A DNA stretch of 37,852 nucleotides, from assembly GCA_045633505.1 (NCBI GenBank), contig JAZQYK010000058.1, forward strand, positions 1-37,852. The letters are read 5' to 3'. Origin of the DNA: Fimenecus sp045633505. GTDB taxonomy: Bacteria; Bacillota; Clostridia; Oscillospirales; Acutalibacteraceae. Shown here one piece after another: positions 23,912 to 32,752 of the stretch. The number at the start of each line of letters is the position of its first letter. Positions within the stretch are counted from its first letter, which is position 1. The position numbers were made by a program, and so were the translations under genes. The notes beneath the pieces are model-generated. The model did not search any database and had not been told where the DNA came from. It saw nothing but the letters and a program-made list of their open reading frames with translations.

Positions 23912-24430
23912 ATGGCGTTGGGAAGCAGAATTGCTTCCGTTGAGATTTTTGAAAAATGCTATAAAGAGTATTATCAAAGTTTAATAAACTTTGCCCGTGC
24001 CAGACTTCGTGAGAGTAGTGATTGTTGCGAGGACTGTGTTCAGGAGGCTTACACCGTGTTCTATAACCGCTTGCAAAACGGTGAGGATTTTGAATATCCG
24101 CAGGCCTTTCTTTATAGGACGCTTGATAACATAATTAAGAAGCAGAAGACAAAAATTATGACGGAACAGATAAATCAGATATCTCTTGATGACCCTGACA
24201 ATCCAATAGAAATCGTTGCAGAGGAATCAATTGATTGCGGGAAATACATAAAAATTCTTGAAGACAGTCTTGATGAAGAAGAAAGATATTTTTATATGGC
24301 AAAATACGTTAACGGAAAGAAGATTGAAGAAATCGCAAAAGAAAGCGGACTTTCCGTCGGGGCAGTCACAATGCGGCTGTCGCGACTTCGCAAAAGACTG
24401 AAAACTCTACTTGAAGATATAATGCTTTAG
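23912..24430 (+). CDS. Sigma-70 family (ECF-type) RNA polymerase sigma factor
   Basis: The 172 residues hold a sigma-2 region (about 10-85, with CVQEAYTVFYNRL and YPQAFLYRTLDNIIKKQ) and a sigma-4 helix-turn-helix (about 120-168, IEEIAKESGLSVGAVTMRLSRLRKRLK). There is no sigma-3 domain, so it is of the extracytoplasmic-function group. The ribosome site AAGGAAAGGA (23894-23903) precedes the ATG. The next gene, 14 bases on, encodes a single-pass membrane protein with the layout of an anti-sigma factor, and the third a large surface protein. No ECF-type (GGAAC-like) promoter is evident in front. Confidence 0.88.
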   Translation: MALGSRIASVEIFEKCYKEYYQSLINFARARLRESSDCCEDCVQEAYTVFYNRLQNGEDFEYPQAFLYRTLDNIIKKQKTKIMTEQINQISLDDPDNPIEIVAEESIDCGKYIKILEDSLDEEERYFYMAKYVNGKKIEEIAKESGLSVGAVTMRLSRLRKRLKTLLEDIML

Positions 24431-24444
24431 AAAGGAGAAAAAAT

Positions 24445-25371
24445 ATGACACAGTTAGTATTTAACAAACAGATTGCAAATGAAATTTTAAATGATAATTT
24501 GTTCAGAGAAGAACTGATTACAGCTCTTAACGAGCTTATTGATATTGAACTTTCAAGGTCAGATGACGAAATTGATTTTGACCTTATTGATGCATACACA
24601 GACGCTCTTAATGAGCTTTATGACGAAAAGGGAATTGTTCGCGTGTTCTGGAAATTACAGACTGTTGAGGAGTTTACAAAGGCTATTACGGGCAACAAAA
24701 AGTGGAAGAAAATCAGCCTTGGAATGAAAATTACTCTTACGGCTTGTGCGTTGATTGCATTGATGATTTCTGCGAATACGGTTACGGAAAAAATTACGGG
24801 TTATGACGTGCTTGAACAGGTTGCAAACGCAGTTCAACAGCTTTTCACAGGGGAGACGGTAACAAATAATTCTACCACAACCACCGAACCGCAAACGGAG
24901 GATATCGCTGAGACCACAACCCAGTCTGTCGCGGCGGAATCCTCGACGGTGGAAGTGGACGGACAAAGCGCCGTCACATCCGCAATACCGACAACGCCGA
25001 TAACGCCTCAAAATCCAAATCTTTCAGAGGTTTTAAAACCTACAACACCGCCGACGGAAACTACTACGGAAGTCACGACGGCTGAACCTTTCACAAGGGT
25101 GGATGAGGAGGCAACCGCCGCACCGATAGTAATAAAACTCAGCGGCGAAATGAGTGAAAACTTCAAAAGAGATTATATAGTGGGCGAAGACGCTGACTTC
25201 AGCGGACTTACAATCACCGCGGAATATGATAACGGAGAGAAAAAGACAGTATCCGTTGATGAGTGTAATATCTACGGATTTTCAACTGAAACTCCCGCAA
25301 ACCGCATTGTTACAATAGATTATGAGGGCTGTTCATTCAGCTATTTAATCAGAGTAAAGGAGGCTAACTGA
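24445..25371 (+). CDS. Putative membrane anti-sigma factor with external Ig-like (Big_3-like) domain
   Basis: The 308 residues are arranged as a cytoplasmic acidic N-terminal domain (1-85), a basic stop KKWKKI, a membrane helix about 92-111 (GMKITLTACALIALMISA), a Thr/Pro/Glu-rich linker (about 140-225), and a C-terminal domain (about 228-304) with the bacterial Ig-like group-3 pattern YIVGEDADFSGLTITAEYDNG. No classical zinc anti-sigma motif (HxxxCxxC) is seen. The anti-sigma role is inferred from position after an ECF sigma gene and the topology. AGAAAGGAGA gives a strong ribosome site. The next gene starts two bases after its stop, so the three genes look like one operon. Confidence 0.7.
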   Translation: MTQLVFNKQIANEILNDNLFREELITALNELIDIELSRSDDEIDFDLIDAYTDALNELYDEKGIVRVFWKLQTVEEFTKAITGNKKWKKISLGMKITLTACALIALMISANTVTEKITGYDVLEQVANAVQQLFTGETVTNNSTTTTEPQTEDIAETTTQSVAAESSTVEVDGQSAVTSAIPTTPITPQNPNLSEVLKPTTPPTETTTEVTTAEPFTRVDEEATAAPIVIKLSGEMSENFKRDYIVGEDADFSGLTITAEYDNGEKKTVSVDECNIYGFSTETPANRIVTIDYEGCSFSYLIRVKEAN

Positions 25372-25372
25372 T

Positions 25373-28300
25373 ATGAAGAAAACTACAAAATTTTTGAGTT
25401 TATTCGCAATAATTATTTCATTGTTTACCGCGTTCGCAGTTCAAGGCTTTGCGGCAGATGAAGAAATAAAAAGCGTTACCTTGGGCGGTGTAGGAACGTA
25501 CTCTTACACTATAACGGATAATGAAATCACAATTACAAAGTTTGAAACCAATAACACGGATATTACTCTTGAAATTCCGTCCGAATATAATGGAATGAAA
25601 GTCACAAAAATCGGGGACGATGCATTTAAAGAAGTAACAGGCTTAAAGAAAATAGTAATCCCGAATTCAGTTACTCATATTGGTACGGAATCCTTTTATG
25701 ACTTGTCAGAAACAGAAATAATCGTTCCTGAAAAGCTGGAATATGTTGGAAAAAACGCGTTTTGGGACTGTGACGGAATTGAAGAACTTAATTTTTCCGA
25801 TTCTCTTACATATATTGGATATGGCGCGTTTTATAGCTGTGACAATAAAAATCTTACGGAAATAAGAATACCGGATTCGGTTACTTTTATTGGCGAAAGT
25901 GCCTTTACCGGCAATTCCATTGAAAAGATGATTGTCGGAAATCTCACAAACGCAACAATTGAGCAGTGTGGTATTTCAGGCGGAGACGTTTTGGTTGTAG
26001 GAAATCTTACAAACTGTACCCTAAAATACGGTGCCTTTACAGCTTATTATCGTACTGAAGCTACTTTTGGTGATTTTATCGGCACAACCGTCGGCAACGC
26101 TCTTTTTATGAATTGCGCAAATCTCAAAACTTTGAAATTTGGCAACGTGTCGGGAATTACCTTTGATTCTTCAACGTTTATAAATTGTACAAAACTTGAA
26201 ACAATCGAATTTGAGAGTATGACCGATTGCAAGTTTGCAGAAAACACGTTTTCAAATTGTACTGCACTTTCAGAGGTTGATTTTGGTACTTGCGAAGACG
26301 TCGCAGTTAAAAATTATGCTTTCAGCAAATCAGGAATAAAAAGCATAACAATTCCTGAGGGTGTAAGGCTTGGTCAATATGTTTTCAACGAATGTCCAAA
26401 TCTTGAAACAGCAATTATTCACGGAACAGAATTAACTCAGATTGAACGAAGAGTTAACACCACAACGGGACAAGTGGTTTCTGAAAGATTTGTTTATTCC
26501 GAATATTTATTCCAGAAATGTCCCGTGCTTAAAGAAGTGGTGCTCTCAAATTATGAAACGGTTTATGAGCAAATGTTCTATAATTGTACAGCGCTTGAAA
26601 AGGTAACTTTAGGTGCAACAAAGAAAATTGATAAATATGGTTTTAAGAACTGTTCTTCCCTTAAAGAAGTGAATTTTGAAAATAATCTTGAAATTGGTTA
26701 TATGGCTTTTGAAAGCTGTACTTCTCTTGAATACTTTGATTTCTCAAGAGTCGATTGGCTCGGTGTGGCGGGCTTCAGATATTGCACATCACTTAAAAGC
26801 ATTGACCTTTCAAACCTTAAGACAATTTCTTCAGAAGCGTTTTTCGGCTGCACTTCACTTGAAAATATTGATTTGTCAAAGGTGGAGGTTATTTATAGCA
26901 GAGCGTTCGGTGATTGTGACGGACTTAAAGAGCTTCACATAAACAATAATATCCAATTTGATAATCAGGTCTTTTACGATTGCTCAAACCTTGAAAAAGT
27001 TTATATTGATGACAATGTTCAATATATTTATTTTGAAGAGGGAACAACGGTTGACGATATATTTGAAGAATGCAATAATCTCAAATATTTTTATATCGGC
27101 AAAAACTTTATGCCAACGGTGAAGGTTGATGACTACTATTATTTGAATACGGATTCATTAGGCTTCTTCTTTATGGTAGGCCTTGAAGAAATTGAGGTTT
27201 CACCTGAAAACCCATATTATTTCACAGATGACGGCGTGCTTTATGTGGATGAAGGCGAGGTTGTAATTCTTCTTTGCTACCCTGCAGCAAAACAGGGCGA
27301 ATATTATTCAACAGAAAATGCACTTAAAAATATTGAAAAGGATTTTTCAATCAACATTCTCGCATTCAGCCTTAACCAGAATATTAAAGAAGTAAACTTT
27401 ACAAAGGCTATTGTCTGGCCTGAATTTATGGATGATAGTGACTCTATGAAGAGTTATGACCTTTTGCACCGCAGCTTTTTCAAATGTTCAGTTGAAAAAG
27501 TGACCTTCCCTGAAAACGGGTTGAAGATTATCGGCCATTATATGTTCAAAGAAAGCCAGATAAGAGAAATCGACTTAACAGGTGTAGAGGAGATTATGCG
27601 AGGCGCTTTTATGAATTGTAAAAATATTCAAGAAGCAAATCTTCTTTCCTGCACGACAATTTGTGACGATGCTTTTAGTGGTTGCACCGCTCTTAAAATA
27701 GTTAATGCACCATTATGGAATGTAGATTATGAAACTGTCTGGTATGACCGTTGGGATTGGCCTGCAAGTGCTTTCAGTAAATGTACTGCACTTGAAACTG
27801 TAAATATTCCATCACTTACAGTTCTTCCTGAATACTGTTTCTATGGTTGCACAAGCCTTAAATCAGTAAAAGCAGATGCTTGCATAGATGTTGAAAGGTA
27901 TTGCTTCTATGGTTGTGAAAGTCTTGAAACCTTTTATGCACCGCTTTGCGAGTATGTTAGTGAATATGCATTCTATAATTGTTCTTCATTAGAAAGCGTA
28001 GATATGAAGCTGATTACTATTAATGAGTGTTCATTTGCAGGTTGCACATCTCTCAAGAGTGTAAATTTTGAAAAAACACGCTATATTGAAGATAATGCTT
28101 TTGCAGGTTGCACGTCTCTTGAAACAGTTAATCTTTGCGGTGTTACACGAATTCGTCCTTATGCTTTTTCGGGTTGTACCGGATTAACACTTGCAATATT
28201 TGATAACACAAGTTGTGAAATCTATGACAATGCATTTGCGAATTGTCCGAATCTTACCTTCGATTGTGAAGAAGATACAGAAGCATACAATTATGCAGTT

Positions 28301-30187
28301 GCTAACAATATTCCGTTCACTGCCATTAAGGTCAGCTTCCAGAATGATACTTATGAATACACGGGCAGCGAAATTGAACCAAGTATTATTGTTAGTATTA
28401 GTGGAATGGCACTCATATACAACGAAGATTATACACTCACTTTTGAAAATAATGTTGAAAAAGGTACAGCTAAGGTAACAGTTCATTTTATCGGCAACTT
28501 TGAGGGTTTAAGAGATGCTGAAAGAACGTTCAGAATTGTGTCTTGTGATATCAAAAACGCTCAAGTGGAATACGTAGTTGACAATGAGTATTCGGGTGAA
28601 GAAGTAAGACCTAAGGTTGTTGTGAAATGCGGTGACAAGGTGCTTACGGAAGGCACGGATTACACAATCACTTATAACAGCGGTGCTGATACAGGTTCAA
28701 TGTTCTTTACAATTAAAGGCATCGGCAATTATACGGGCTCAATTGATTGTTATTACAATATTATCCGTCGTGATATTGCTGAGGCTACTGTTTCAAAGGA
28801 TAACGATATGATTTATACGGGCGAAGAAGTTATGCCGAAACCTGTAATAACTTGGAATGGCTTCACTCTTGTTGAAGGCGTTGACTATGAAATACGTTAC
28901 TTTGAAAACGTTAATTCGGGTTACGGCACAATGGTGATTTACGGTATGGGTAATTTCTGCGGTACACAACGCGTTCAGTTCAGGATTTTCGGTAAAAACA
29001 TTGAAAACGCAGTTGTAAGTGAAATCCCTGACCAGATGTACACAGGCGAGGGTATCACACCTGAAGTTACCGTTACTCTTGACGGTGTTGCACTTATAAA
29101 AGATGTTGATTATACAGTTAAATACGAAAACAACATCGAAAAGGGTGTTGCAACTGTCACTATCAGCGGTATCGGTAATTATAGCGGTGTGGTGAAGCAG
29201 TCTTTCAACATCAACAAAATAAGTGTTTATTCATTTACAGTATTCTCCGAAACAGAGATGACGGAAACCTTTGACGGCACAGAATTAAAACCTGAAATGG
29301 AGGTTTATTACGGAACGGAATTGCTTACGGAGGGTGTTGATTACACCGTGTCCCTTGAAAATAACGTGAATGCAGGTACGGCAACTGTTACGATAATCGG
29401 CATTGGTCTTTATGACGGCGAAAGAAGCTATGGCTTCACAATTCTTCCTTGTGAAATTACCGAAAACGATATTTCAATCAGCGGAAGTATGGAGTTTAAC
29501 GGTTCTGCCGTTGAACCCGAAGTTTCTGTATATAAAAACGGCGCAACGCTTGTTGAGGGTGAAGATTATACCGTAACCTACTCAAACAACGAAAACGTGG
29601 GAACTGCTTATATCACGGTTGAGGGTATCGGCAATTACGAGAACACCATAACCCTTGAATATGAGATTTATTCTGCTCAAAATTCTGACGGTTGGACTCT
29701 TGAAAACGGCAGATGGGCTTACTACAAAAACGGAGAAAGACTTAAAAACCGTTGGATTCAGGACAGCGTGAGCTGGTGCTATTTAGGCGCTGACGGCTAT
29801 TGCGTTGCAAACAAATGGGTTAAAGACAGCGTAACTTGGTGCTATATCGGTTCGGATTGCCGAATAGTTACTGATAAATGGCAAAAGGACAGCGTTGGCT
29901 GGTGCTACTTGGGTGCTGACGGCAGAATGGTGACTGACAAGTGGGTTAAAGACAGCGTCGGTTGGTGCTACATTGACAACGGCGGTCATTGTGTAACGAA
30001 TGGCTGGGCAAAAGACAGTCACGGCTGGTGTTATTTGGACAATAACGGCAGAATGGTATATAGCAGATGGGTGCAATATGGCGAAGAATGGTATTATATT
30101 GACGAAAACGGCTATATGGTGACGGGCACAAAGGTAATCGGCGGAAAAGAGTACCGCTTTGCTTCCAATGGCATCTGGATTGAATAA
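25373..30187 (+). CDS. BspA-type leucine-rich-repeat surface protein with Ig-like and cell-wall-binding repeats
   Basis: Secreted protein of 1604 residues. Signal peptide 1-27 (cleavage after VQGFA). About 45-980 is a run of LRR_5 repeats, seen as recurring 'F.nCtsL..v.l' units. About 984-1430 holds six Ig-like repeats of some 75 residues, each with a 'Y.G....P...V...G..L..G.DYTV.Y.NN' core and ending 'GIGNY'. The C-terminus (about 1439-1604) has six 21-residue choline-binding-like repeats of the type WVKDSVGWCYLGADG. The parts suggest adhesion and non-covalent attachment to wall teichoic/choline-type polymers. AAAGGAGG (25357-25363) precedes the ATG. There is no LPXTG motif. Ligand unknown. 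Confidence 0.93.
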   Translation: MKKTTKFLSLFAIIISLFTAFAVQGFAADEEIKSVTLGGVGTYSYTITDNEITITKFETNNTDITLEIPSEYNGMKVTKIGDDAFKEVTGLKKIVIPNSVTHIGTESFYDLSETEIIVPEKLEYVGKNAFWDCDGIEELNFSDSLTYIGYGAFYSCDNKNLTEIRIPDSVTFIGESAFTGNSIEKMIVGNLTNATIEQCGISGGDVLVVGNLTNCTLKYGAFTAYYRTEATFGDFIGTTVGNALFMNCANLKTLKFGNVSGITFDSSTFINCTKLETIEFESMTDCKFAENTFSNCTALSEVDFGTCEDVAVKNYAFSKSGIKSITIPEGVRLGQYVFNECPNLETAIIHGTELTQIERRVNTTTGQVVSERFVYSEYLFQKCPVLKEVVLSNYETVYEQMFYNCTALEKVTLGATKKIDKYGFKNCSSLKEVNFENNLEIGYMAFESCTSLEYFDFSRVDWLGVAGFRYCTSLKSIDLSNLKTISSEAFFGCTSLENIDLSKVEVIYSRAFGDCDGLKELHINNNIQFDNQVFYDCSNLEKVYIDDNVQYIYFEEGTTVDDIFEECNNLKYFYIGKNFMPTVKVDDYYYLNTDSLGFFFMVGLEEIEVSPENPYYFTDDGVLYVDEGEVVILLCYPAAKQGEYYSTENALKNIEKDFSINILAFSLNQNIKEVNFTKAIVWPEFMDDSDSMKSYDLLHRSFFKCSVEKVTFPENGLKIIGHYMFKESQIREIDLTGVEEIMRGAFMNCKNIQEANLLSCTTICDDAFSGCTALKIVNAPLWNVDYETVWYDRWDWPASAFSKCTALETVNIPSLTVLPEYCFYGCTSLKSVKADACIDVERYCFYGCESLETFYAPLCEYVSEYAFYNCSSLESVDMKLITINECSFAGCTSLKSVNFEKTRYIEDNAFAGCTSLETVNLCGVTRIRPYAFSGCTGLTLAIFDNTSCEIYDNAFANCPNLTFDCEEDTEAYNYAVANNIPFTAIKVSFQNDTYEYTGSEIEPSIIVSISGMALIYNEDYTLTFENNVEKGTAKVTVHFIGNFEGLRDAERTFRIVSCDIKNAQVEYVVDNEYSGEEVRPKVVVKCGDKVLTEGTDYTITYNSGADTGSMFFTIKGIGNYTGSIDCYYNIIRRDIAEATVSKDNDMIYTGEEVMPKPVITWNGFTLVEGVDYEIRYFENVNSGYGTMVIYGMGNFCGTQRVQFRIFGKNIENAVVSEIPDQMYTGEGITPEVTVTLDGVALIKDVDYTVKYENNIEKGVATVTISGIGNYSGVVKQSFNINKISVYSFTVFSETEMTETFDGTELKPEMEVYYGTELLTEGVDYTVSLENNVNAGTATVTIIGIGLYDGERSYGFTILPCEITENDISISGSMEFNGSAVEPEVSVYKNGATLVEGEDYTVTYSNNENVGTAYITVEGIGNYENTITLEYEIYSAQNSDGWTLENGRWAYYKNGERLKNRWIQDSVSWCYLGADGYCVANKWVKDSVTWCYIGSDCRIVTDKWQKDSVGWCYLGADGRMVTDKWVKDSVGWCYIDNGGHCVTNGWAKDSHGWCYLDNNGRMVYSRWVQYGEEWYYIDENGYMVTGTKVIGGKEYRFASNGIWIE

Positions 30188-30215
30188 TTTTTAAAACAAA
30201 ATATTAAAATTTCTT

Positions 30216-30244
30216 TGCGGGTATTGTATAATACCCGCATTTTT
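30216..30244 (+). terminator. Rho-independent terminator after the surface-protein gene
   Basis: TGCGGGTATT (30216-30225) pairs with AATACCCGCA (30230-30239) with a four-base loop, followed by five T. It closes the sigma/anti-sigma/surface-protein unit. Confidence 0.88.
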
Positions 30245-30252
30245 GTTACAAT
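30224..30252 (+). promoter_or_regulatory. Possible promoter of mreB, overlapping the terminator
   Basis: TTGTAT (30224-30229), 17 bases, then TACAAT (30247-30252). A TATAAT at 30252-30257 overlaps it. The -35 box would lie in the terminator loop, so the assignment is uncertain, but mreB needs a promoter in this 130-base gap. Confidence 0.35.
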
Positions 30253-30314
30253 ATAATAGATTATTTATGTAGTTTTTCAGAACCTTTATATAAACTTGGA
30301 TAGGAGAGATAAAA

Positions 30315-31304
30315 ATGCTTTTTGCGCAGGATATCGGAATCGACCTTGGAACTGCAAATACCGTTGTATATCTTAAAGGAAAAGGTGTCGTCAGAAGAGA
30401 GCCCTCAGTTGTTGCAGTTAATGAAAAAACAAATCCCCCGACGGTTGTTGCTGTCGGTAATGAGGCAAAGGCTATGATTGGCAGAACACCGGGCTCAATC
30501 ACCGCCGTTCGTCCTCTTAAAAACGGCGTTATTGCCGACTTTGAAATAACGTCTGAAATGCTTAAGGAATTTATCAAAAAAGCAATCAACCGTTCACCCT
30601 TCAGCCGTGCAAGAGTTCTTATTTGTGTACCTTCAGGTATTACGGAGGTTGAAAGAAAGGCTGTGCACGACGCCGCAAGAAACGCAGGCGCTAAATATGC
30701 ATCACTTATTCAGGAACCGTTGGCAGCCGCAATGGGTGCAGGACTTCCGATTACTGAAGCAGTAGGAAGTATGATTGTTGATATCGGCGGCGGTACGACT
30801 GAGGTTGCGGTTATTTCTTATCGCGATATCGTTACCGCAAAGTCAATTCGTGTTGCAGGTGACGATTTTGACGAGGCGATTATTGAATATATCCGCAAAA
30901 AGCACAATATGTTAATCGGCGAAAGAACCGCTGAAGAAATCAAGATTAAAATCGGCTCGGCTTATAGCTACGACGGTGAGGGCGCAATGGACGTCCGTGG
31001 CAGAAACCTTGTTGACGGTCTTCCGAAAAACATTGAAATCTCATCGGAAGAAGTTCGTGAAGCATTAAGTGAGCCTCTTTCACAGATTCTCGAAACCATC
31101 CGTTCAACTCTTGAGAAGACACCTCCTGAATTACTTGCAGACATCGTTGACAACGGAATTATGCTTTCAGGCGGCGGAGCGCTTCTTCGTGAACTTGACA
31201 AACTTATTTCCGAAGAAACAAAAATCCCCGTACATATTGCCGCAGAGCCTCTTGACTGCGTTGCAATGGGAATGGGCTACTGCCTTGAAAGAGGTAACAT
31301 TTAA
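30315..31304 (+). CDS. mreB: Rod-shape-determining protein MreB (actin homologue)
   Basis: Forms membrane-associated filaments that orient side-wall peptidoglycan synthesis. Actin-fold motifs are clear: GIDLGTANTVVYLKGKGVV at the N-terminus (phosphate 1), MIVDIGGGTTEVAV (phosphate 2), and GIMLSGGGALLREL (adenosine motif). The 329 residues are slightly shorter than the usual 335-345. AGGAGAG precedes the ATG. mreC, mreD and a class B PBP follow on the same strand, so this is an elongasome operon. It could also be an Mbl/MreBH paralogue, but the mreCD context favours MreB. Confidence 0.96.
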   Translation: MLFAQDIGIDLGTANTVVYLKGKGVVRREPSVVAVNEKTNPPTVVAVGNEAKAMIGRTPGSITAVRPLKNGVIADFEITSEMLKEFIKKAINRSPFSRARVLICVPSGITEVERKAVHDAARNAGAKYASLIQEPLAAAMGAGLPITEAVGSMIVDIGGGTTEVAVISYRDIVTAKSIRVAGDDFDEAIIEYIRKKHNMLIGERTAEEIKIKIGSAYSYDGEGAMDVRGRNLVDGLPKNIEISSEEVREALSEPLSQILETIRSTLEKTPPELLADIVDNGIMLSGGGALLRELDKLISEETKIPVHIAAEPLDCVAMGMGYCLERGNI

Positions 31305-31372
31305 TAACCGCGAGTTTATTGGTAGTTACAGTAATTCTAAATTAGTATTAAATCAATTTTATTGGTGAATTT

Positions 31373-32194
31373 ATGAATAAGTTTTTTAAAAGTACAACGT
31401 TTAAAGTGCTGACGTGTGTTGCGATTGTGTTGACGGTTGCAACCATATTTGCAACCGTGGCAGGAAGCAAAACTTCACCCCTTACCAATGTGATTGAGGT
31501 GTTTGTGTCTCCATTACAGAAAGCAGCAGCATATATTTCTACAAACTTTGATGATTTCAGCGGCGGGTTTGTTTCCGCTTCAACTTATAAAGACCGTGTT
31601 GCAGAACTTGAACAGCAGGTTGCGGAATATCAAAGTCAGCTGGTGGATTATGAAAAAACAAAAAAGCAGTTAGCCTCTTACGAAGAATTTCTCGACGTCC
31701 GTGAGAAAAATCCTGATTACACGTGGGTTTATTCAACGGTAATCGGCCGTGATTCTGCCGACGTTTACGGTTCCTTCACAATCAACAAAGGCTCAAACGA
31801 CGGAATAAAGGTTAACGATGCCGTGATTTACAGTGAATATCTCGTCGGTGTGGTAACTGAGGTCAATCCTACGTCTGCGGTTGTCCGTTCAATATTTGAC
31901 CCGTCCGTTAACGTGGCGGCTTATGACATCAGAACGGGTGAGCTTGGCTATGTTTCATCAACCTTTGACGGAAGCTGTCGTCTTACAGGTCTTGACAGAA
32001 GCACGGCGGTGTCAAAAGGCGGTATTGTCTGTACTTCGGGTACGGGCGGTATTTTCCCTAAAGATTTGATTATCGGAACGGTTTCATCCGTTGAACAAAG
32101 TCAGACGGATTTATCGTCTTATGCAACGTTACAGCTTTCAGTTGATTCAAAGGATATTCACGATTGCTTTGTGATTACTGCATTTACTGACTAA
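31373..32194 (+). CDS. mreC: Rod-shape-determining protein MreC
   Basis: Links MreB to the periplasmic-side wall synthesis machinery. The 273 residues have one N-terminal membrane helix (about 12-30), a coiled coil (about 72-108, VAELEQQVAEYQSQLVDYEKTKKQLASYEEFL), then the double beta-barrel domain with VIGRDSADVYGSFTINKGSNDGIKVNDAV and the typical GGIFPKDLIIGTV motif. It starts 68 bases after mreB with a modest GGTGA site. Confidence 0.95.
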   Translation: MNKFFKSTTFKVLTCVAIVLTVATIFATVAGSKTSPLTNVIEVFVSPLQKAAAYISTNFDDFSGGFVSASTYKDRVAELEQQVAEYQSQLVDYEKTKKQLASYEEFLDVREKNPDYTWVYSTVIGRDSADVYGSFTINKGSNDGIKVNDAVIYSEYLVGVVTEVNPTSAVVRSIFDPSVNVAAYDIRTGELGYVSSTFDGSCRLTGLDRSTAVSKGGIVCTSGTGGIFPKDLIIGTVSSVEQSQTDLSSYATLQLSVDSKDIHDCFVITAFTD

Positions 32195-32210
32195 AAAAAG
32201 GATAACAGAT

Positions 32211-32738
32211 ATGACGTTACAAACAAAAATAAAGGTAAAAAGATATGCACTCTTTGCCGTGGTTATCGTAATTGCCCATTTGTTGCAGAATGCTTTAATG
32301 CTTTTTCCCGAAATTGCGGGTGTAAGACCAGCACTTCTTGTTTCGGTTGCAGTTTGTATTGCAATGTTTGAGGGCGAGGTTATCGGCGCGATGGCAGGAC
32401 TTCTTGCAGGGGCCTTGTGGGATACGGTAACGGTTACGGCAGACGGCTATAACGCGCTTTATCTTATGGTTGCCTGTGCGATGTGCGGATTTTTACTGAG
32501 AGTGTTTATGCGCAACAATATCATAACTTTCGTAATGATGAACAGCGCAATTACAATATTATATTTTGTTACCTACGTGCTGTTTTTTATAACGGCGAGA
32601 GGTATTGACGGTTCAATGATGCTTTTGGTGAGATATTATTTCCCAATGGCGATTTATTCACTTTTGCTGACGCCTTTGTGGTACGTGATAATCAGGGCAA
32701 TCAGCAGAAAATATACTTATAATTATACAGAATATTAA
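32211..32738 (+). CDS. mreD: Rod-shape-determining protein MreD
   Basis: Small integral membrane protein of the elongasome, 175 residues with about five hydrophobic segments. Weakly conserved in sequence, it is recognised by the N-terminal LLQNALMLFPEIAGVRPALLVSV, the GEVIGAMAGLLAGALWDTV segment, and position between mreC and the PBP gene. The ribosome site AAAGGA lies 12 bases upstream. Confidence 0.92.
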   Translation: MTLQTKIKVKRYALFAVVIVIAHLLQNALMLFPEIAGVRPALLVSVAVCIAMFEGEVIGAMAGLLAGALWDTVTVTADGYNALYLMVACAMCGFLLRVFMRNNIITFVMMNSAITILYFVTYVLFFITARGIDGSMMLLVRYYFPMAIYSLLLTPLWYVIIRAISRKYTYNYTEY

Positions 32739-32752
32739 AGGACGGTGAAAAA

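Noticed and set aside
29740..30080. Regular repeats that might be taken for a CRISPR array
   Set aside because: The 63-base periodicity encodes 21-residue cell-wall-binding repeats in frame, and there are no spacers.
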